DNA of 15,310 nt, from assembly GCA_030152505.1 (NCBI GenBank), contig JASLJO010000230.1, positions 1 through 15,310 on the forward strand, in the 5' to 3' direction. Of the stretch, positions 14,203 to 15,310 are shown in pieces. The DNA is from Solirubrobacterales bacterium (GTDB lineage: Bacteria; Actinomycetota; Thermoleophilia; Solirubrobacterales; 70-9). Under the pieces are notes generated by a model. That model was not told where the DNA came from. It did not search any database and was given only the letters and a program-made list of their open reading frames with translations. The position numbers and the translations under genes were made by a program. Position 1 is the stretch's first letter, and each line of letters opens with the position of its first letter.

Positions 14203-15146
14203 CCCTGCCGCTCTCGCCGCCGATCAAGCCGCAGCTCGCGCTGACCCGCAAGGAGCTGCCGCGCGGCGAGGAGTGGGCCTACGAGCAGAAGCTCGACGGC
14301 TTCCGCGCGATCGTCTTCGTCGACGGCGAGCACGCCTACATCCAGTCGCGCGGGGGCAAAGACCTGACCCGCTACTTCCCCGAGCTGAGCTTCGCGCCGG
14401 GTCGCCACGTGCTCGACGGGGAGCTGGTCATCCGCGATGCGGCGGGCAACCTCGAATTCGACGCGCTGCAGCAGCGCATCCACCCGGCGGAGTCGCGGAT
14501 CGCGCTGCTCTCGAAGGAGATCCCGGCCGGCTACGTCGCCTTCGACCTGCTCGCCGAGGAGGATGAGCCTCTACTCGAGGAGCCGCTCGGTGAGCGACGC
14601 GCTCGGCTCGAGGTTTTGGCACAGCGGACGGGGGTCGAGCTGTCCCGACTGAGCCCCGATCCGGAGCAAGCTGAGGAATGGCTTCAGAGGACGGAGGGGG
14701 TGATGGCCAAGCAACTCGACGCCCCCTACATCCCGGGCAAGCGCAAGGGCATGGCCAAGGTCAAGCGCGAGCGCGAGATCGACTGCGTCGTCATGGGCTG
14801 GCGGCCGGGCAAAGAGGAGGGCACCGTTGGCTCGCTGATCCTCGGCCTCTACGACGCCGGCGAGCTTCGATCGGTCGGCCACATCTCGGGCTTCAGCGCG
14901 GAAGCCAAACGGACGTTGCCCAAGATGCTGGCGCCGTTGCAGACGGGCGAAAGCGGGACGGCCGAGCCGAGCCGTTGGACGGGCGGACGCGACCTCGAGT
15001 GGGTCGCGCTGCGGCCCGAGCTTGTGATCGAAGTGGGCTATGACCACGCGGCGGCAGGGCGCATCCGCCACGGCGCGCGCTTTCGCAGATTCAGGGACGA
15101 CAAAGATCCGCGCGAGTGCACGTTTGATCTTCTTGACGAAGGGTGA
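14199..15146 (+). CDS. ATP-dependent DNA ligase (LigC-like, stand-alone)
   Basis: A 315-residue minimal ATP-dependent DNA ligase. The nucleotidyltransferase domain has motif I EQKLDGFRAI with the adenylated Lys31, motif III LDGELVI (72-78), motif IIIa FDLL, motif IV TEGVMAKQLD (165-174) and motif V MAKVKRERE (185-193). The OB-fold domain covers about 195-315 (DCVVMGWRPG to CTFDLLDEG). No polymerase or nuclease domain is attached, so it is unlike full LigD; relatives act in base-excision repair or end joining. The GTG at 14199 overlaps the DppF-like stop by four bases (GTGA), with only a distant GGGGA upstream, so translation may depend on coupling. The same frame is open far upstream, but only because of high GC. 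Its place behind a peptide transporter is unusual. Confidence 0.9.
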   Translation: MTLPLSPPIKPQLALTRKELPRGEEWAYEQKLDGFRAIVFVDGEHAYIQSRGGKDLTRYFPELSFAPGRHVLDGELVIRDAAGNLEFDALQQRIHPAESRIALLSKEIPAGYVAFDLLAEEDEPLLEEPLGERRARLEVLAQRTGVELSRLSPDPEQAEEWLQRTEGVMAKQLDAPYIPGKRKGMAKVKREREIDCVVMGWRPGKEEGTVGSLILGLYDAGELRSVGHISGFSAEAKRTLPKMLAPLQTGESGTAEPSRWTGGRDLEWVALRPELVIEVGYDHAAAGRIRHGARFRRFRDDKDPRECTFDLLDEG

Positions 15147-15151
15147 GGCGT

Positions 15152-15272
15152 AGGGGGACAGGGGGCGCCCACCCGCGGCTGGGTTTTTCGCCTTTGAGTT
15201 TGCGGCTGTCCAAGATCGTGGTTGGGGCGAAAAAGAGGACGCCGCTCGCGGCCGGGCGCCCCCTGTCCCCCT
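15152..15272. repeat. 121-bp element with perfect 19-bp terminal inverted repeats
   Basis: The left arm at 15152-15170 (AGGGGGACAGGGGGCGCCC) is exactly repeated in reverse at 15254-15272. Further in, TTTTTCGCC (15184-15192) pairs with GGCGAAAAA (15226-15234), and the sequence between these arms is partly complementary through CCGCG. The central 33 bp are unpaired. There is no coding frame of note. It could be a bidirectional transcription terminator for the ligase operon and a converging gene, or a MITE/REP-like repeat. I see no flanking target-site duplication. Confidence 0.6.
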
Positions 15273-15310
15273 TCAGCTCAGGCGCTTGGACTCAGAACAG
15301 CGCGCGGTGC

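Noticed and set aside
15147..15310. CRISPR array or insertion-sequence end at the right edge
   Set aside because: There is only one inverted pair with no direct repeats or spacers, no transposase frame and no target duplication visible.

Overview
The window is a gene-dense, high-GC bacterial chromosome segment. The GC-biased codons, GTG/TTG starts, paired YrbE/MlaE-type permeases, stand-alone ATP-dependent DNA ligase and promoters that seem to give leaderless transcripts suggest an actinobacterium, possibly of the Thermoleophilia/Solirubrobacterales type. That placement is inference; there is no rRNA or other marker to settle it. I see no tRNA, rRNA, CRISPR array, transposase or phage gene.

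Layout. (1) 17-740, minus: a pterin-4a-carbinolamine dehydratase followed by an ArfB-type ribosome-rescue hydrolase. (2) 778-1563, plus: a glutathione S-transferase-like protein, divergent from the dehydratase. (3) 1571-6884, minus: six genes in transcription order, namely a membrane-anchored HD-GYP phosphodiesterase, a zinc alcohol dehydrogenase, a small secreted TIMP/NTR-like protein, a GntR regulator and two abutting MlaE/YrbE permeases. The regulator and both permeases overlap or abut and are probably one unit, but no ATPase or MCE protein is present. (4) 6885-7352: the only long intergenic region. It holds a probable structured leader in front of the HD-GYP gene with the Shine-Dalgarno buried in a closing stem, a leftward terminator-like hairpin, and a cluster of GCACAAGTT/AACTTGTGC repeats at the start of the rightward operon. 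(5) 7353-15146, plus: a tightly packed operon of an MFS exporter, a lipoprotein peptide-binding protein, DppC-like and DppB-like permeases, DppD-like and DppF-like ATPases, and an ATP-dependent DNA ligase whose start overlaps the last transporter gene. (6) 15147-15310: non-coding, with a 121-bp element bounded by perfect 19-bp inverted repeats.

How it works together. The rightward operon encodes a complete ABC importer for peptides or similar solutes (binding protein, two permeases, two ATPases), with an exporter at its head and a DNA-repair ligase at its tail. The leftward genes combine c-di-GMP turnover, an oxidoreductase and half of a lipid-type transporter under a local regulator.

Most protein families here are ordinary. 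The items most worth a second look are non-coding: the HD-GYP leader, the intergenic operator cluster and the terminal inverted-repeat element. The coupling of a ligase to a peptide transporter and the incomplete MlaE system are also unusual. I do not see clear evidence of a wholly new multi-gene system.
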